64,000 bases of DNA from Bacteroidales bacterium (GTDB lineage: Bacteria > Bacteroidota > Bacteroidia > Bacteroidales > P3). The notes under the pieces are model-generated. The model did no database searches. It worked only from the letters and a program-made list of their open reading frames with translations, and was not told where the DNA came from. The stretch lies in contig JAISGN010000014.1 of NCBI GenBank assembly GCA_031263015.1, positions 25,066-89,065 of the forward strand. Direction: 5' to 3'. Both the position numbers and the translations under genes were made by a program. Of the stretch, positions 50,687 to 60,273 are shown in pieces. Within the stretch, counting starts at the first letter, position 1. Each line of letters opens with the position of its first letter.

Positions 50687-51694
50687 ATGTATGAACGATT
50701 AGAAAAACGATTAGGTAGAATACCATTATTACTTGTTGCTCTGGTAATAATGATACTTCCTTTGGGTAAAGTTTTTGCACAACAAGAACCTCATTTTACT
50801 CAATATATGTTTAATCGTCTTTTCTATAATCCTGCTTATGCCGGCAGTAATGGTTCTATTTGTTTAACAGGATTTTATCGTAATCAATGGATGGGGTTTG
50901 GAAGGCAAAATCCGACAAACGGGGAAACGGAATCTGCTCCAATAGAAAACATTAATGTAACGTTTGATATGCCTGTAAATTTTTTACATGGAGGAATAGG
51001 CGCAACAATCATAACAGATAAAATCGCTTCTTGGAATAACACTTATATTAAATTAGACTATGCTTATCGCATTCAACTTCCTAAAGGGACTTTATCTTTT
51101 GGTGCGGAAGTTCAACTTTTGAATCTTTCAAATGAAGCAACCTATTTGGGCAGTGATGATGGAACTAATTCTACATCCGATCCTGTTTTGCGAGATGCGG
51201 CTAACGCAAATGACTTTTTGTTTGATATAGGTTTTGGCGCATACTATTTGATTCCCGGCAAGTTTTATGCCGGATTCTCTTCTTCACGTATTTTACAATC
51301 GGAAAGTGAGAAATTATCATATACGAATAACAGAATTTACAATTTCACTGCTGGCTATGAATGGGTGCTTCCTATGTATCCCTCATTGAAAATTATGCCC
51401 TCTGCGTTATTTAGGCACGACTTTAAGTCCAGAGATTCGTGGCAGTTATACGGAAGCGTTTTAGTAGAATACGAAAATAAAGTCTGGGGAGGATTGGGAG
51501 CAAGAATGAACGATGCTGTATCGGTACTTGCAGGTTTTAACGTAAAAAACTTCAAAATAGGAGTAGCATACGATATTCCTACATCACGTTTAGCGGCAAC
51601 TACGAATGGTTCTGTAGAGTTGATGTTAAGATATTGCTTCAAAATAGAAAACCCTCCTAAACCAAATACTATTTATGGTAATACACGATATTAA
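50687..51694 (+). CDS. porP: PorP/SprF family T9SS outer-membrane protein
   Basis: The 335-residue protein has an N-terminal signal or anchor (about residues 12-31) and a PorP/SprF beta-barrel. Its diagnostic start is QQEPHFTQYMFNRLFYNPAYAGS near residue 32-54, followed by FYRNQWMGFG. In T9SS, PorP/SprF proteins sit in the outer membrane and interact with the PorK-PorN ring and, in gliders, with adhesin cargo. It is the first gene of the T9SS operon here, as in Porphyromonas. Confidence 0.92.
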   Translation: MYERLEKRLGRIPLLLVALVIMILPLGKVFAQQEPHFTQYMFNRLFYNPAYAGSNGSICLTGFYRNQWMGFGRQNPTNGETESAPIENINVTFDMPVNFLHGGIGATIITDKIASWNNTYIKLDYAYRIQLPKGTLSFGAEVQLLNLSNEATYLGSDDGTNSTSDPVLRDAANANDFLFDIGFGAYYLIPGKFYAGFSSSRILQSESEKLSYTNNRIYNFTAGYEWVLPMYPSLKIMPSALFRHDFKSRDSWQLYGSVLVEYENKVWGGLGARMNDAVSVLAGFNVKNFKIGVAYDIPTSRLAATTNGSVELMLRYCFKIENPPKPNTIYGNTRY

Positions 51695-51800
51695 TAAAAT
51701 ATTTAAGCAATAATGAAACATTTTATACGTTATTACGTAAAGATGTAATCAATAAACAGAAAAAAGTAAAATAAAAAAGAGCATAAAAACTTTAATTGAT

Positions 51801-53168
51801 ATGAAAAAAATGTTTTTGTTACTATCCGTTGCATTAGTCATGTTCGGATGTAGTTCATCCGATAACGGAGAGTTAGTTGGTGTACAAGACAGACCTGCAA
51901 CAAGTGATGATATGCCGTATGGCATGGTATTCATCCCACAAGGGAACACAATGAGGGGTGTAGGAGATGAAGATATGTTATCTTCATACACATTTAGTCC
52001 AGGTAAGATTACTGCATCTTCATATTTTATGGATGAAACAGAGATTACCAATAACAAATATCGTCAATTTGTTTATTGGGTACGTGATTCAATAGCTCGC
52101 AAGTTACTTGGAGAAGTTAATAGCGAGAAATATTTAATAGAAACGGATCAATATGGCGAGGATTTAGATAATCCGTTAATCAATTGGAAAGCAAAATTAA
52201 ATTGGGATAGTCCTGACGAAGAAGAACGTGAGGCTCTTAATCCAATGTTTATTCCAAGCGAAGAAAGATTTTATGGAAAAAAATGTCTTGATATACGAAA
52301 ATTAAATTATGAATATTATTATCAAAATCTGGACCTTGCTGCTCAAAAAAACTTTAACAACGGTAGCGTTCCGGAAGAATACAAAGGAACTCCAATGGCT
52401 ACACGTGCAAATGGCGATGGACGTAAATTCATAAAAAGAGAAGTAGTTAATGTTTATCCTGATACTTTGTCTTGGATTCATGACTATACATATTCATATA
52501 ATGAACCTCTTGCAAAGATGTATTTTTCTGCTCCCGAATATGATGATTATCCTGTTGTAGGGGTTACATACAAACAAGCAAAAGCATTTTGCGTATGGAG
52601 AACAAACTATATGAACTCTTACTTAAACGAAAAAGGAATGACCGAAGTGCAGGATTTTCGTTTGCCGACAGAAGCGGAATGGGAATATGCAGCCAGAGGT
52701 GGTTCCATCAATTCTCCATACCCTTGGGGCGGACCTTATGTGATGAACGGACGAGGATGTTTTATTGCTAACTATAAGCCGCAGAGAGGTACTTATGACA
52801 CGGATGGAGGTTTCACTCCTATTATTTGCGGACATTACGCACCTAATGATTTTGGTCTTTATGATATGGCTGGAAATGTATCCGAGTGGTGTGATGATTC
52901 TTTTAACAAAAGTGGATATAATATTACAAGTGATATGAATCCTTCACTGCGTTATAGCGTAACGGACACAGATGAATTACCTACTACTCGTAAAGTTGTA
53001 AGAGGTGGTTCTTGGAAAGATATGAAATATTATATTCAAGTAGGAACATCTAATTGGGAATACGCAGATACTGCAAAATGTTATATTGGATTCCGTTGTG
53101 TTCAATCTTTCAAGGGTAGAAAAATGGGGGATAATCCTAAAACATCTTCAAATGTATATAAACGCTAA
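51801..53168 (+). CDS. gldK: GldK/PorK lipoprotein of the T9SS
   Basis: The 455-residue product is a lipoprotein (MKKMFLLLSVALVMFGCSSS, lipid at Cys17) with a formylglycine-generating-enzyme-like domain: MVFIPQGNTMRGVGD near residue 42, DETEITNNKYRQFVYW near 76, FRLPTEAEWEYAARGG near 285 and YDMAGNVSEWCDD near 355. GldK/PorK forms the periplasmic ring with GldN/PorN under the outer membrane. The FGE-like fold is structural in this role. It follows porP by 106 bp. Confidence 0.95.
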   Translation: MKKMFLLLSVALVMFGCSSSDNGELVGVQDRPATSDDMPYGMVFIPQGNTMRGVGDEDMLSSYTFSPGKITASSYFMDETEITNNKYRQFVYWVRDSIARKLLGEVNSEKYLIETDQYGEDLDNPLINWKAKLNWDSPDEEEREALNPMFIPSEERFYGKKCLDIRKLNYEYYYQNLDLAAQKNFNNGSVPEEYKGTPMATRANGDGRKFIKREVVNVYPDTLSWIHDYTYSYNEPLAKMYFSAPEYDDYPVVGVTYKQAKAFCVWRTNYMNSYLNEKGMTEVQDFRLPTEAEWEYAARGGSINSPYPWGGPYVMNGRGCFIANYKPQRGTYDTDGGFTPIICGHYAPNDFGLYDMAGNVSEWCDDSFNKSGYNITSDMNPSLRYSVTDTDELPTTRKVVRGGSWKDMKYYIQVGTSNWEYADTAKCYIGFRCVQSFKGRKMGDNPKTSSNVYKR

Positions 53169-53215
53169 ATTATAAAAACCTTAATTATAAACATAAGAAA
53201 TAAAATAAAGATACT

Positions 53216-54121
53216 ATGAGTATAGATAGCATTGTAAGAAGTAAAGCATACAAGAACATATCGGCAAAGTTATACGGTATGGGAGCATCAGTGGTTATTG
53301 TCGGAGCATTATTCAAAATTCTCCACTTGACAGGAGCAAATGAAATGTTAATTCTTGGTATGAGTATAGAAGCATTGATTTTCTTCGTATCTGCTTTTGA
53401 ACCTTTGCATGTTGAATTTGACTGGTCGTTAGTTTATCCTGAATTAGCCGGAATGAGTGAAGAGGACGAAAACAAAAAACATGCTAAAGACAAAAAGAAA
53501 GTTAGCAGTGGTAATGCCGTACAAGAATTAGATAAAATGCTCAATGATGCAAAGATTGGACCTGAATTAATAGAAAGTTTAGGCAAAGGGTTGAGAAATC
53601 TTTCAGATACGGCAGGTCAATTAGGTAGCGTTGCTAATGCAGCTGCTGTTTCCGAACAATTCACTAATAATATGTCGCAAGCCTCCGATGCTATTGGAGA
53701 AGTATCGGCTGCTTACAAAAGAACTGCCGAGAATCTTAATAAAGATTTACTCGTATCGGGTGATTACCTTAATGCTGTTCAGGATGCGACAAATGCAGTA
53801 GGAACATTAGCCAATATATATAAAGAAACTGCAAATGCTCTTTCAGCAGGCGATGTTACTTATTTGGACGAATTAAAAACAATGGCAACAAGTCTTTCTT
53901 CAATTAACGCTTTGTATGAAATGCAAATTCAAAACTCGTCTTCTCAATTGGAAGCAACTAAATTAGTACAGGAAAGAATTGACAATTTGGTTTCTAATTT
54001 TGCAGATACGGCAGAGAATGTTTTGCGTTACAAAGAACAAGTAAATGCTTTATCAAAAAAAGTAGGTGCGTTGAACGACATATATGGAAATATGTTAGCC
54101 GCAATGCAGGTAAAGGTATAA
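53216..54121 (+). CDS. gldL: GldL/PorL T9SS motor protein
   Basis: The 301-residue protein has two membrane helices near its N-terminus (about 20-65): LYGMGASVVIVGALFKILHL and MLILGMSIEALIFFVSAFEP, with the buried charged residues typical of GldL. A long helical cytoplasmic region follows. Five GldL subunits surround a GldM dimer to form the proton-driven motor that powers T9SS. It starts 47 bp after gldK. Confidence 0.95.
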   Translation: MSIDSIVRSKAYKNISAKLYGMGASVVIVGALFKILHLTGANEMLILGMSIEALIFFVSAFEPLHVEFDWSLVYPELAGMSEEDENKKHAKDKKKVSSGNAVQELDKMLNDAKIGPELIESLGKGLRNLSDTAGQLGSVANAAAVSEQFTNNMSQASDAIGEVSAAYKRTAENLNKDLLVSGDYLNAVQDATNAVGTLANIYKETANALSAGDVTYLDELKTMATSLSSINALYEMQIQNSSSQLEATKLVQERIDNLVSNFADTAENVLRYKEQVNALSKKVGALNDIYGNMLAAMQVKV

Positions 54122-54176
54122 TTTAACAAGCGATTAATTTCATATAATACTATATATAAAAGAAAGATAAACAGAT

Positions 54177-55778
54177 ATGGGTGCTACAAATTGTCCCGAA
54201 ACGCCACGGCAACGAATGATTTCAATGATGTATTTAGTCTATACAGCAATGTTAGCACTAAATGTATCTGCAGAAATTTTGCAATCGTTTCAAACCGTAG
54301 GTGACAGTATAGAAGTAACTAATAATCTTTTGTTGCAAAAATCAGAAAGTTCTTATCAGGCTTTTGAAAATGCTTATAAGGCTAATCCTGATAAAGTAGC
54401 TGCTAATTGGAATAAAGCCCTTGAAGTTAAGAAAGCTACAAGAGAGATATTAAACTATATAGATAATATAAAATATGAACTCGTTGCTAAGGTTGATGGA
54501 TTACAGGGAGGAGTTGCTGAAGCAAAAAATATCCTAACTAAACAAGGTTTTGGTGGAGTAGTCAGACAAGATAATTTTGATATTCCTACAAATTATTTTA
54601 TAGGAATGGACGAAACTGGTAATTCAGGCAAAGCAACCGAACTTAAAAACAAAATAGATGCGTATCAATCCAAAATGCTGCAATACGTAGATAGCAGATA
54701 TAGAGAACGTATTAAAAAAATACAAATTGATACCAAGACTAAATATCCCGGCAAAGGGGGCGGAGAACAGAATTGGCAGATGTACAACTTTTACCATTCT
54801 ATTGTGCTTGCCGATTTGGTTATTCTAAATAAACTTAAATCGGAAATTCAAAACTCAGAATTGGATATGATTAATATCCTTTATTCCGCAATATCAGCAG
54901 ATGACTTCAAATTTGATAATGTTAGTGCAAGAGTTATTCCTAAATCCACATACGTCATTCAGGGTAGTCCTTTTGAGGGGGATTTGCTTGTTGTCGCTTA
55001 TGATTCCAAAACAAAATTAAGAGCAGAAATCAATGGCGGACAAACTTTAACGAGTAATGACAGCGGTATTGTTGCATTGAAATTACCTTCAACTCAATTA
55101 GGACCTCATAAGTATGGAGGAAAAGTCTATGTTAAAAAAGAACTTACAGAGGTTGAGTATCCGTTTTCAGGTGAGTATTTTGTAGCAGCTCCGACAGCAA
55201 CCGTATCTCTTGACAATATGAATGTATTTTATATCGGTGTTGATAACCCTGTTTCAATATCGGTTCCAGGTGCGAATGCCGACCAAGTATTCCCTACAAT
55301 AACAGGGACCGGCTCATCAATAACCAAAGTTGCACCGGGCAAATACAAAGTAAATGTCAAGACTCAAGGAAAAGTTCATATAATAATATCTGCAAATATC
55401 AATGGTAAGACAATGCAGATGGGAGATTGCGAATATCGTGTTAAACCTATTCCAAGACCTATGGCTGTGATAGGAAATCAATCCGGAGGCAGCATAAGTC
55501 GTGAAGAATTGGCAGCACAAGGAAGAATCAATATCAAAATGGATAATTTTGATTTCAATGTAAGATTTTCCGTTACATCCTTCAGAATGCAAATTGCAGC
55601 AGGTGGTGATAGCCAAATACCTATGGAATCAAACGGACCTAATTTCACTCCTGAAATGCTAAACAAAATCAATAAATTACGCAGAGGCAACAAAGTATTT
55701 ATTGAAGAGATTAGAGCAGTTGGACCTGCCGGAGCAATTAAACCTTCAAATGAAAGTATCGTACTCACTATTAAATAA
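54177..55778 (+). CDS. gldM: GldM/PorM T9SS motor protein
   Basis: The 533-residue protein has one N-terminal membrane helix with the motif MMYLVYTAMLALNVSAEIL (about residues 15-33), the part that sits in the GldL pentamer. A large periplasmic region of four domains follows, ending IEEIRAVGPAGAIKP. GldM spans the periplasm and passes energy from the motor to the GldK-GldN ring. It starts 55 bp after gldL. Confidence 0.95.
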   Translation: MGATNCPETPRQRMISMMYLVYTAMLALNVSAEILQSFQTVGDSIEVTNNLLLQKSESSYQAFENAYKANPDKVAANWNKALEVKKATREILNYIDNIKYELVAKVDGLQGGVAEAKNILTKQGFGGVVRQDNFDIPTNYFIGMDETGNSGKATELKNKIDAYQSKMLQYVDSRYRERIKKIQIDTKTKYPGKGGGEQNWQMYNFYHSIVLADLVILNKLKSEIQNSELDMINILYSAISADDFKFDNVSARVIPKSTYVIQGSPFEGDLLVVAYDSKTKLRAEINGGQTLTSNDSGIVALKLPSTQLGPHKYGGKVYVKKELTEVEYPFSGEYFVAAPTATVSLDNMNVFYIGVDNPVSISVPGANADQVFPTITGTGSSITKVAPGKYKVNVKTQGKVHIIISANINGKTMQMGDCEYRVKPIPRPMAVIGNQSGGSISREELAAQGRINIKMDNFDFNVRFSVTSFRMQIAAGGDSQIPMESNGPNFTPEMLNKINKLRRGNKVFIEEIRAVGPAGAIKPSNESIVLTIK

Positions 55779-55795
55779 AAATGAAAGGGAAAATA

Positions 55796-56653
55796 ATGAA
55801 AAAAGTAACATTAGCATTAGTAATTTTATTTTGCTTAGGCTTAACAAATGCAGGTTTCGCACAAGTTATGGAAGAAGACAGCGAAAGCGGACAATGGAAT
55901 AGTTTCTATGAAGAAGTACATAAAGGAGCATTTAAGGCTTTTGATTTTCCTCCTGTGAGAGAGGCGGACATAGTATTGAGTACCCGTATATGGAGAACTA
56001 TTGATTTCAGAGAAAAACAAAATCAGATATTCTATTATCCTTTAGTTCCTACACAGGGTCGCGTTAGTTTGTACTACGTATTAGATAAGGCTGCTCTTGA
56101 CGGCTTAATCAGGGTATATGAGGACGATGATTGTACAAAGGAAATAGATTGGGCAAAAGTTAAGGCTTCTCTGGGAACAACCAAAACCATAACGACATAT
56201 GTATATGATTCTATTGACGAAATGGATAAAGAAGTAAACCAAGAGATAACAAATTCTATTAAAGCGGATGACGTAATTAGATTGCGAGTAAAAGAAGATT
56301 GGTTTATAGATAAGCAACGTTCTGTCCGTGATGTTCGTATTATCAGTTTTGCTTTGGTCCTTAGTCAAGAAGGAGGTAAAGGCGATTTACCATTGTTTTA
56401 TGTACATTATGACGACCCTGAGGTGCGTCAGCTGTTAGCAAATACACAAGTTTTCAACCCAAAAAATGATGCGCAAAGACTTTCCTATGACGATTTATTT
56501 ACAAAGCGTCTGTTTTCAAGTTACATCATTCAGCAGTCCGATACACAAGCCCGTAACATTCAATCCTATTTAACAGGAGAAGATCAATTGTTGGAATCGG
56601 ACAGAATAGAGAACGAGTTATTTGAAATGGACGAAGATATGTGGGAATATTAA
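55796..56653 (+). CDS. gldN: GldN/PorN T9SS ring component
   Basis: The 285-residue protein starts at 55796 (MKKVTLALVILFCLGLTNAG) with a signal peptide; an in-frame ATG at 55781 adds five residues. Typical GldN segments are DIVLSTRIWRTIDFREKQNQ near residue 53-72, DDCTKEIDWAKVK near 110 and VRDVRIISFALV near 184. It binds GldK/PorK to form the periplasmic ring. It ends the operon, with a strong terminator 25 nt downstream. Confidence 0.95.
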   Translation: MKKVTLALVILFCLGLTNAGFAQVMEEDSESGQWNSFYEEVHKGAFKAFDFPPVREADIVLSTRIWRTIDFREKQNQIFYYPLVPTQGRVSLYYVLDKAALDGLIRVYEDDDCTKEIDWAKVKASLGTTKTITTYVYDSIDEMDKEVNQEITNSIKADDVIRLRVKEDWFIDKQRSVRDVRIISFALVLSQEGGKGDLPLFYVHYDDPEVRQLLANTQVFNPKNDAQRLSYDDLFTKRLFSSYIIQQSDTQARNIQSYLTGEDQLLESDRIENELFEMDEDMWEY

Positions 56654-56678
56654 GCATTATTCATACATTTAAGATATT

Positions 56679-56712
56679 AATGCTATCAAGTTAATTCTTG
56701 ATAGCATTTTTT
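56679..56712 (+). terminator. Rho-independent terminator of the T9SS operon
   Basis: AATGCTATCAAG (56679-56690), loop TTAATT, then CTTGATAGCATT (56697-56708) and a T run. This is a perfect 12-bp stem. Confidence 0.93.
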
Positions 56713-56738
56713 GTTGTTTAAAATGAGGATTAGATGTT

Positions 56739-57263
56739 TTATAGGTAATAAACGCTTGTATGCAAACGGGCTTGTATTGTTTCAAAAGGACAAAACCTCA
56801 AAAGATTTTCGTCAGATAGCATTATTCGCATTTGAAGCGATTGTTTGTCCGGTGAATATGGCGGTTGAATGTAATTATTGGGCAAAAGGACAAAACCGAG
56901 ACGCTCATAAAATCTTATTCTTCTTTGTTGTAAAGGCTCAAAAGGCTGTTCTACTTCCAATACAATAGGTTTGGAATACATATTTTTAAGGTTTTCTATG
57001 ATTGATGAGCCTATTCCTTGATTGCGAGCTTGTTCGGATACGGCTAAATGCTCAATATACAAAAATTGATTCAAATCCCATAAAGCCAAAATGGCTATTG
57101 GCTGCTGTTCTTTCTCAATAATATAAAAATGATTGTTGATTTTATTGTAAATAAGCGGTATTTGCGAAAAATCTCTCCTCTCATCAGCATCAAAAGCCAA
57201 TGTATAAAGATTTTCGGCAAATGATTGATGAGATGATTTGCTTATCTCAACAAAACGAATCAC
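56739..57263 (-). CDS. GNAT family N-acetyltransferase
   Basis: The 174-residue product has the GNAT acetyl-CoA loop AVSEQARNQGIGSSIIENL near residue 73-91 (Q/RxxGxG/A) and a C-terminal strand RFYERLGFVLLP near 115. The start is a GTG at 57263 that overlaps the ECF sigma stop codon in a GTGA arrangement, so translation is coupled. The substrate is unknown. It is the last gene of a three-gene run with the GT2 and the sigma factor. Confidence 0.82.
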   Translation of the reverse strand: MIRFVEISKSSHQSFAENLYTLAFDADERRDFSQIPLIYNKINNHFYIIEKEQQPIAILALWDLNQFLYIEHLAVSEQARNQGIGSSIIENLKNMYSKPIVLEVEQPFEPLQQRRIRFYERLGFVLLPNNYIQPPYSPDKQSLQMRIMLSDENLLRFCPFETIQARLHTSVYYL

Positions 57264-57871
57264 GATAAAAGGTCTGTATTACTTTCTTTAATGATGTTGT
57301 GAAGGAAGAGTTTGGCTCTGTAAAGTTTGATTTTTACGGTGTTCATCGGCATAGACATTACTCTTGCTATCTCTTCGTAACTTAATTCTTGGAAATATCT
57401 TAAATCTATCACTTTGCGGTAAGTTGGTTTGAGCTTTTTAATAACTTCCTGCATAGTTTTGATAGTTTGTTTCTCAATAATTATTTCTTCCGGGTCGGGT
57501 TCCGAACCTGCAATGCTGAGTTGTGAATCCCGCACTGAGTTTGTATAATATTTATCAATGGAAACCATCTCTACTTTTCGCTTTCGTATGTAGTCTATGC
57601 AATTATTGGTGGCAATGGTGAAGAGCCATGTAGAGAAAGCATAAGTCGGTGTGTATTGAGCAAGATTTCTAAATGCTTTTCCGAAGGCTTCCAAAGTCAA
57701 GTCGTCGGCATCGGCATTGCTATTAGTCATTTTGAGTATCATATAGTAAAGAGGCTCACGATAATTGTCCATAAGGTCTGCGTAAGCCTTTTGATCACCA
57801 CTATCCAAAGCACGTTTGACAAGTTCGTAATCACGAATACCTCTTTCCGTAAGGTTTGTTGTTAGTCCCAT
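57260..57871 (-). CDS. ECF-type RNA polymerase sigma factor
   Basis: The 203-residue protein has sigma region 2 (LMDNYREPLYYMILKMTNS near 31 and AFSTWLFTIATNNCIDYIRKRK near 78-99) and region 4 (KLKPTYRKVIDLRYFQELSYEEIARVM near 143-168). There is a short acidic linker. No anti-sigma gene is adjacent. In Porphyromonas gingivalis an ECF factor, SigP, activates the por genes; whether this is its counterpart cannot be told from sequence alone, although it is close to the T9SS operon. It overlaps the GT2 gene by 10 bp and the GNAT gene by 4 bp. Confidence 0.9.
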   Translation of the reverse strand: MGLTTNLTERGIRDYELVKRALDSGDQKAYADLMDNYREPLYYMILKMTNSNADADDLTLEAFGKAFRNLAQYTPTYAFSTWLFTIATNNCIDYIRKRKVEMVSIDKYYTNSVRDSQLSIAGSEPDPEEIIIEKQTIKTMQEVIKKLKPTYRKVIDLRYFQELSYEEIARVMSMPMNTVKIKLYRAKLFLHNIIKESNTDLLS

Positions 57872-59016
57872 CTGTCTTTTTTAGAAAATAAAACGTTAAA
57901 ACCTATTATTGTATTGAATATTAGAAAGAATATTTCAAACAATGGGGCAAAAATACACAATTTATTTTTCATCAATACACTCGAACCCTTAAAGAAGAAC
58001 AAACTATGCACTATGAATTTGAGCAATACCGCTCCTAAAATCCACTCCCATGGCATCCCTAATATAAATAACAATACCAAAGCCGCATAAAACAAAAATG
58101 ATGTCAATGGCAGTATGGATACAAGCAACTTATCGGAAAATTTATAATGATAAGCCGTTTTTATTTTGCGTTTTTTCTGTCTGCGCCAAGCGGAAAATGA
58201 TTGTGGTGCTTGGGTTCTCACAAATGCGTCCTCATCTAAAACGACTGATGTGTCCTTTTTCTTTGCTGTACGATTAACATACAATTCCATATCGCCGCAA
58301 GAAATGTTGTAAAGAGGAATAAATCCGCCCGTATCAAAGAACTGCTTGCGTGAAATGATAAGATTGTCCCCCGTAGCCTTATAAGGATTGCCCAAAAGAG
58401 CCATTCCTTCATAATTTAATGCGTTGTTGAGAGAATCATATTGTATAAAATTATTCAGAAGAGTCTTTTTCCTTTCATAGAGATTGAATCCCAGAACAGT
58501 AGTCTTCTTTTGCGTCAATCCTTCTACCATATTGTTAATCCACAAATAACTATTCGGTATGCAATTAGCATTGGTGAGCAGAATATAATCGTTTTTAGCG
58601 GACTTAATACCAAGAGACAGAGGGTATTTCTTGCCTTGAAATTTATTCGGTGCTTCGGTATATAGATTTACAACTTTGAGATGAGGGTACATACTCCTCA
58701 TAAATTTCAGCATATACTCAGTATCATCACACGAAGCATTATTTACCACCACTACTTCAAAGTTCGGATATTGTTGTTCCATAATCATAGGCAAACGGTC
58801 TTTGAGATTATCCTGCTCATCTTTGGTTACAAGCACAACGGATATGGAAGGCAACAGAGAAGGGTCGGTTTTTTTGCGTTTCTTGGCTATTGTCTTGTAG
58901 CGAAACACCGAACCATAAACAAGAATGTAATAAAGCCACTGCAAAAGCAATATACCGCCGGCGGCAATTGCCAAATATAATGTTAGAGGAGTGAATTGAT
59001 ATAACAAAAAGTCCAT
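57862..59016 (-). CDS. Membrane glycosyltransferase, family 2
   Basis: The 384-residue protein has an N-terminal membrane helix (about 12-35). A GT2 catalytic domain follows: ISVVLVTKDEQDNLKDRL near 53 and VVVVNNASCDDTEYML near 83. The usual DxD appears as LLTNANCIPNS near 145, which lacks the second acidic residue. SFSAWRRQKKRK near 275 corresponds to the QxxRW region. Two or three C-terminal helices follow. The altered DxD is typical of some processive-like or lipid-linked GT2 groups and may reflect a different metal mode. It is the first gene of an operon with the ECF sigma and GNAT genes. Confidence 0.85.
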   Translation of the reverse strand: MDFLLYQFTPLTLYLAIAAGGILLLQWLYYILVYGSVFRYKTIAKKRKKTDPSLLPSISVVLVTKDEQDNLKDRLPMIMEQQYPNFEVVVVNNASCDDTEYMLKFMRSMYPHLKVVNLYTEAPNKFQGKKYPLSLGIKSAKNDYILLTNANCIPNSYLWINNMVEGLTQKKTTVLGFNLYERKKTLLNNFIQYDSLNNALNYEGMALLGNPYKATGDNLIISRKQFFDTGGFIPLYNISCGDMELYVNRTAKKKDTSVVLDEDAFVRTQAPQSFSAWRRQKKRKIKTAYHYKFSDKLLVSILPLTSFLFYAALVLLFILGMPWEWILGAVLLKFIVHSLFFFKGSSVLMKNKLCIFAPLFEIFFLIFNTIIGFNVLFSKKDRWD

Positions 59017-59066
59017 AATTTCTCTTTTTTCCTTCTTTTTCTAATGTTTTTTCAGTAAAATACGGG

Positions 59067-59074
59067 CAAAAGTA
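59067..59074 (-). promoter_or_regulatory. -7 element TACTTTTG for the GT2-sigma-GNAT operon
   Basis: CAAAAGTA on the plus strand gives TACTTTTG on the minus strand, 50 nt upstream of the ATG at 59016. Confidence 0.6.
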
Positions 59075-59096
59075 CTCATAATTGATTATTTAGAGT

Positions 59097-59104
59097 TATT
59101 TTTG
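59097..59104 (+). promoter_or_regulatory. -7 element TATTTTTG for tgt
   Basis: TATTTTTG lies 26 nt upstream of the ATG at 59131 and is divergent from the element at 59067-59074. Confidence 0.55.
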
Positions 59105-59130
59105 CCGAAATTTTTTTTAACTTTTTGATT

Positions 59131-60261
59131 ATGACATTCTCAATTGCCGCAATTTCAAACAACAGCAATGCTCGTGCGGGCTCACTTACTACATCTCACG
59201 GCACAATTCACACACCTATCTTTATGCCTGTCGGAACTGTCGGCTCGGTTAAAGCCGTCCATTCACCGGAACTAATCAATGACATCAAGGCTCAGATTAT
59301 TCTTGGCAACACTTATCATCTTTATCTGCGACCCGGACTGGATGTTATCAAGCAAGCCGGCGGCATTCAGAAGTTTAATGCGTGGAATAAGCCAATGCTC
59401 ACAGATAGTGGCGGCTATCAGGTTTATTCTTTGGGCGACCGGCGGAAAATTACGGAGGAAGGCGTCATTTTTCGCTCACATATTGACGGCTCTCGCCACG
59501 AATTTACTCCCGAAAAGGTAATGGATATTGAGCGAACGATTGGTGCCGATATTATTATGGCTTTTGATGAATGCACCCCCTACCCTTGCGAATATGATTA
59601 TGCGAAAAAAAGCCTCCATCTCACTCATAAATGGCTGGAACGCTGCTATAAACGCATATCAGAGACTGATTCCGTCTATGGTTATGACCAATCATTGTTC
59701 CCTATCGTGCAAGGCAGTGTTTATAGCGACTTACGGCGGCAAAGTTGTGAGACAATAGCCTCATACGACTGCGATGGGAATGCGATAGGCGGCTTATCTG
59801 TCGGAGAACCTATTGAAAAAATGTATGAATTGACCGAATTATGCTGCTCAATCTTGCCAAAGGACAAACCGCGTTACCTTATGGGAGTAGGAACGCCTGC
59901 AAACATTTTGGAATGCATTGATTTAGGAATAGATATGTTTGATTGCGTGATGCCGACCCGCAACGGACGCAACGGAATGCTCTTTACATCCGAAGGGATT
60001 ATAAACATAAAAAATGAGAAATTTAAGACGGATTTTTCGTTGCTTGATTTGAATGGGACAAGTTTCGTGGATAAAACATACACAAAGGCATATCTGCGTC
60101 ATCTGTTCAATTCCCACGAGATTCTTGCCTTGCAAATTGCCTCCATACACAATCTTGCTTTTTATCTGTGGCTGGTTGGCGAAGCACGGAGGCACATTAT
60201 TGAAGGGGATTTCAAAGTTTGGAAGACGGCAATGGTCAAAAAAGTTACCACCCGCCTGTAA
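59131..60261 (+). CDS. tgt: tRNA-guanine transglycosylase, apparently without the zinc cysteines
   Basis: From the ATG at 59131 the enzyme has 376 residues; the TTG two codons earlier is less likely. The active-site Asp is in LTDSGGYQVYSLG near 88, the nucleophile Asp in FDCVMPTRNGRNG near 275, and VGTPANILECIDLG is near 250. It exchanges guanine for preQ1 or queuine at tRNA position 34. The usual CxCxxC zinc motif before the YSRAYLHHL-type helix is replaced by GTSFVD near residue 310; only the His in IASIHNL remains. I believe this variant occurs in other Bacteroidales, but that needs checking. Confidence 0.93.
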   Translation: MTFSIAAISNNSNARAGSLTTSHGTIHTPIFMPVGTVGSVKAVHSPELINDIKAQIILGNTYHLYLRPGLDVIKQAGGIQKFNAWNKPMLTDSGGYQVYSLGDRRKITEEGVIFRSHIDGSRHEFTPEKVMDIERTIGADIIMAFDECTPYPCEYDYAKKSLHLTHKWLERCYKRISETDSVYGYDQSLFPIVQGSVYSDLRRQSCETIASYDCDGNAIGGLSVGEPIEKMYELTELCCSILPKDKPRYLMGVGTPANILECIDLGIDMFDCVMPTRNGRNGMLFTSEGIINIKNEKFKTDFSLLDLNGTSFVDKTYTKAYLRHLFNSHEILALQIASIHNLAFYLWLVGEARRHIIEGDFKVWKTAMVKKVTTRL

Positions 60262-60273
60262 TATTATTAACTT

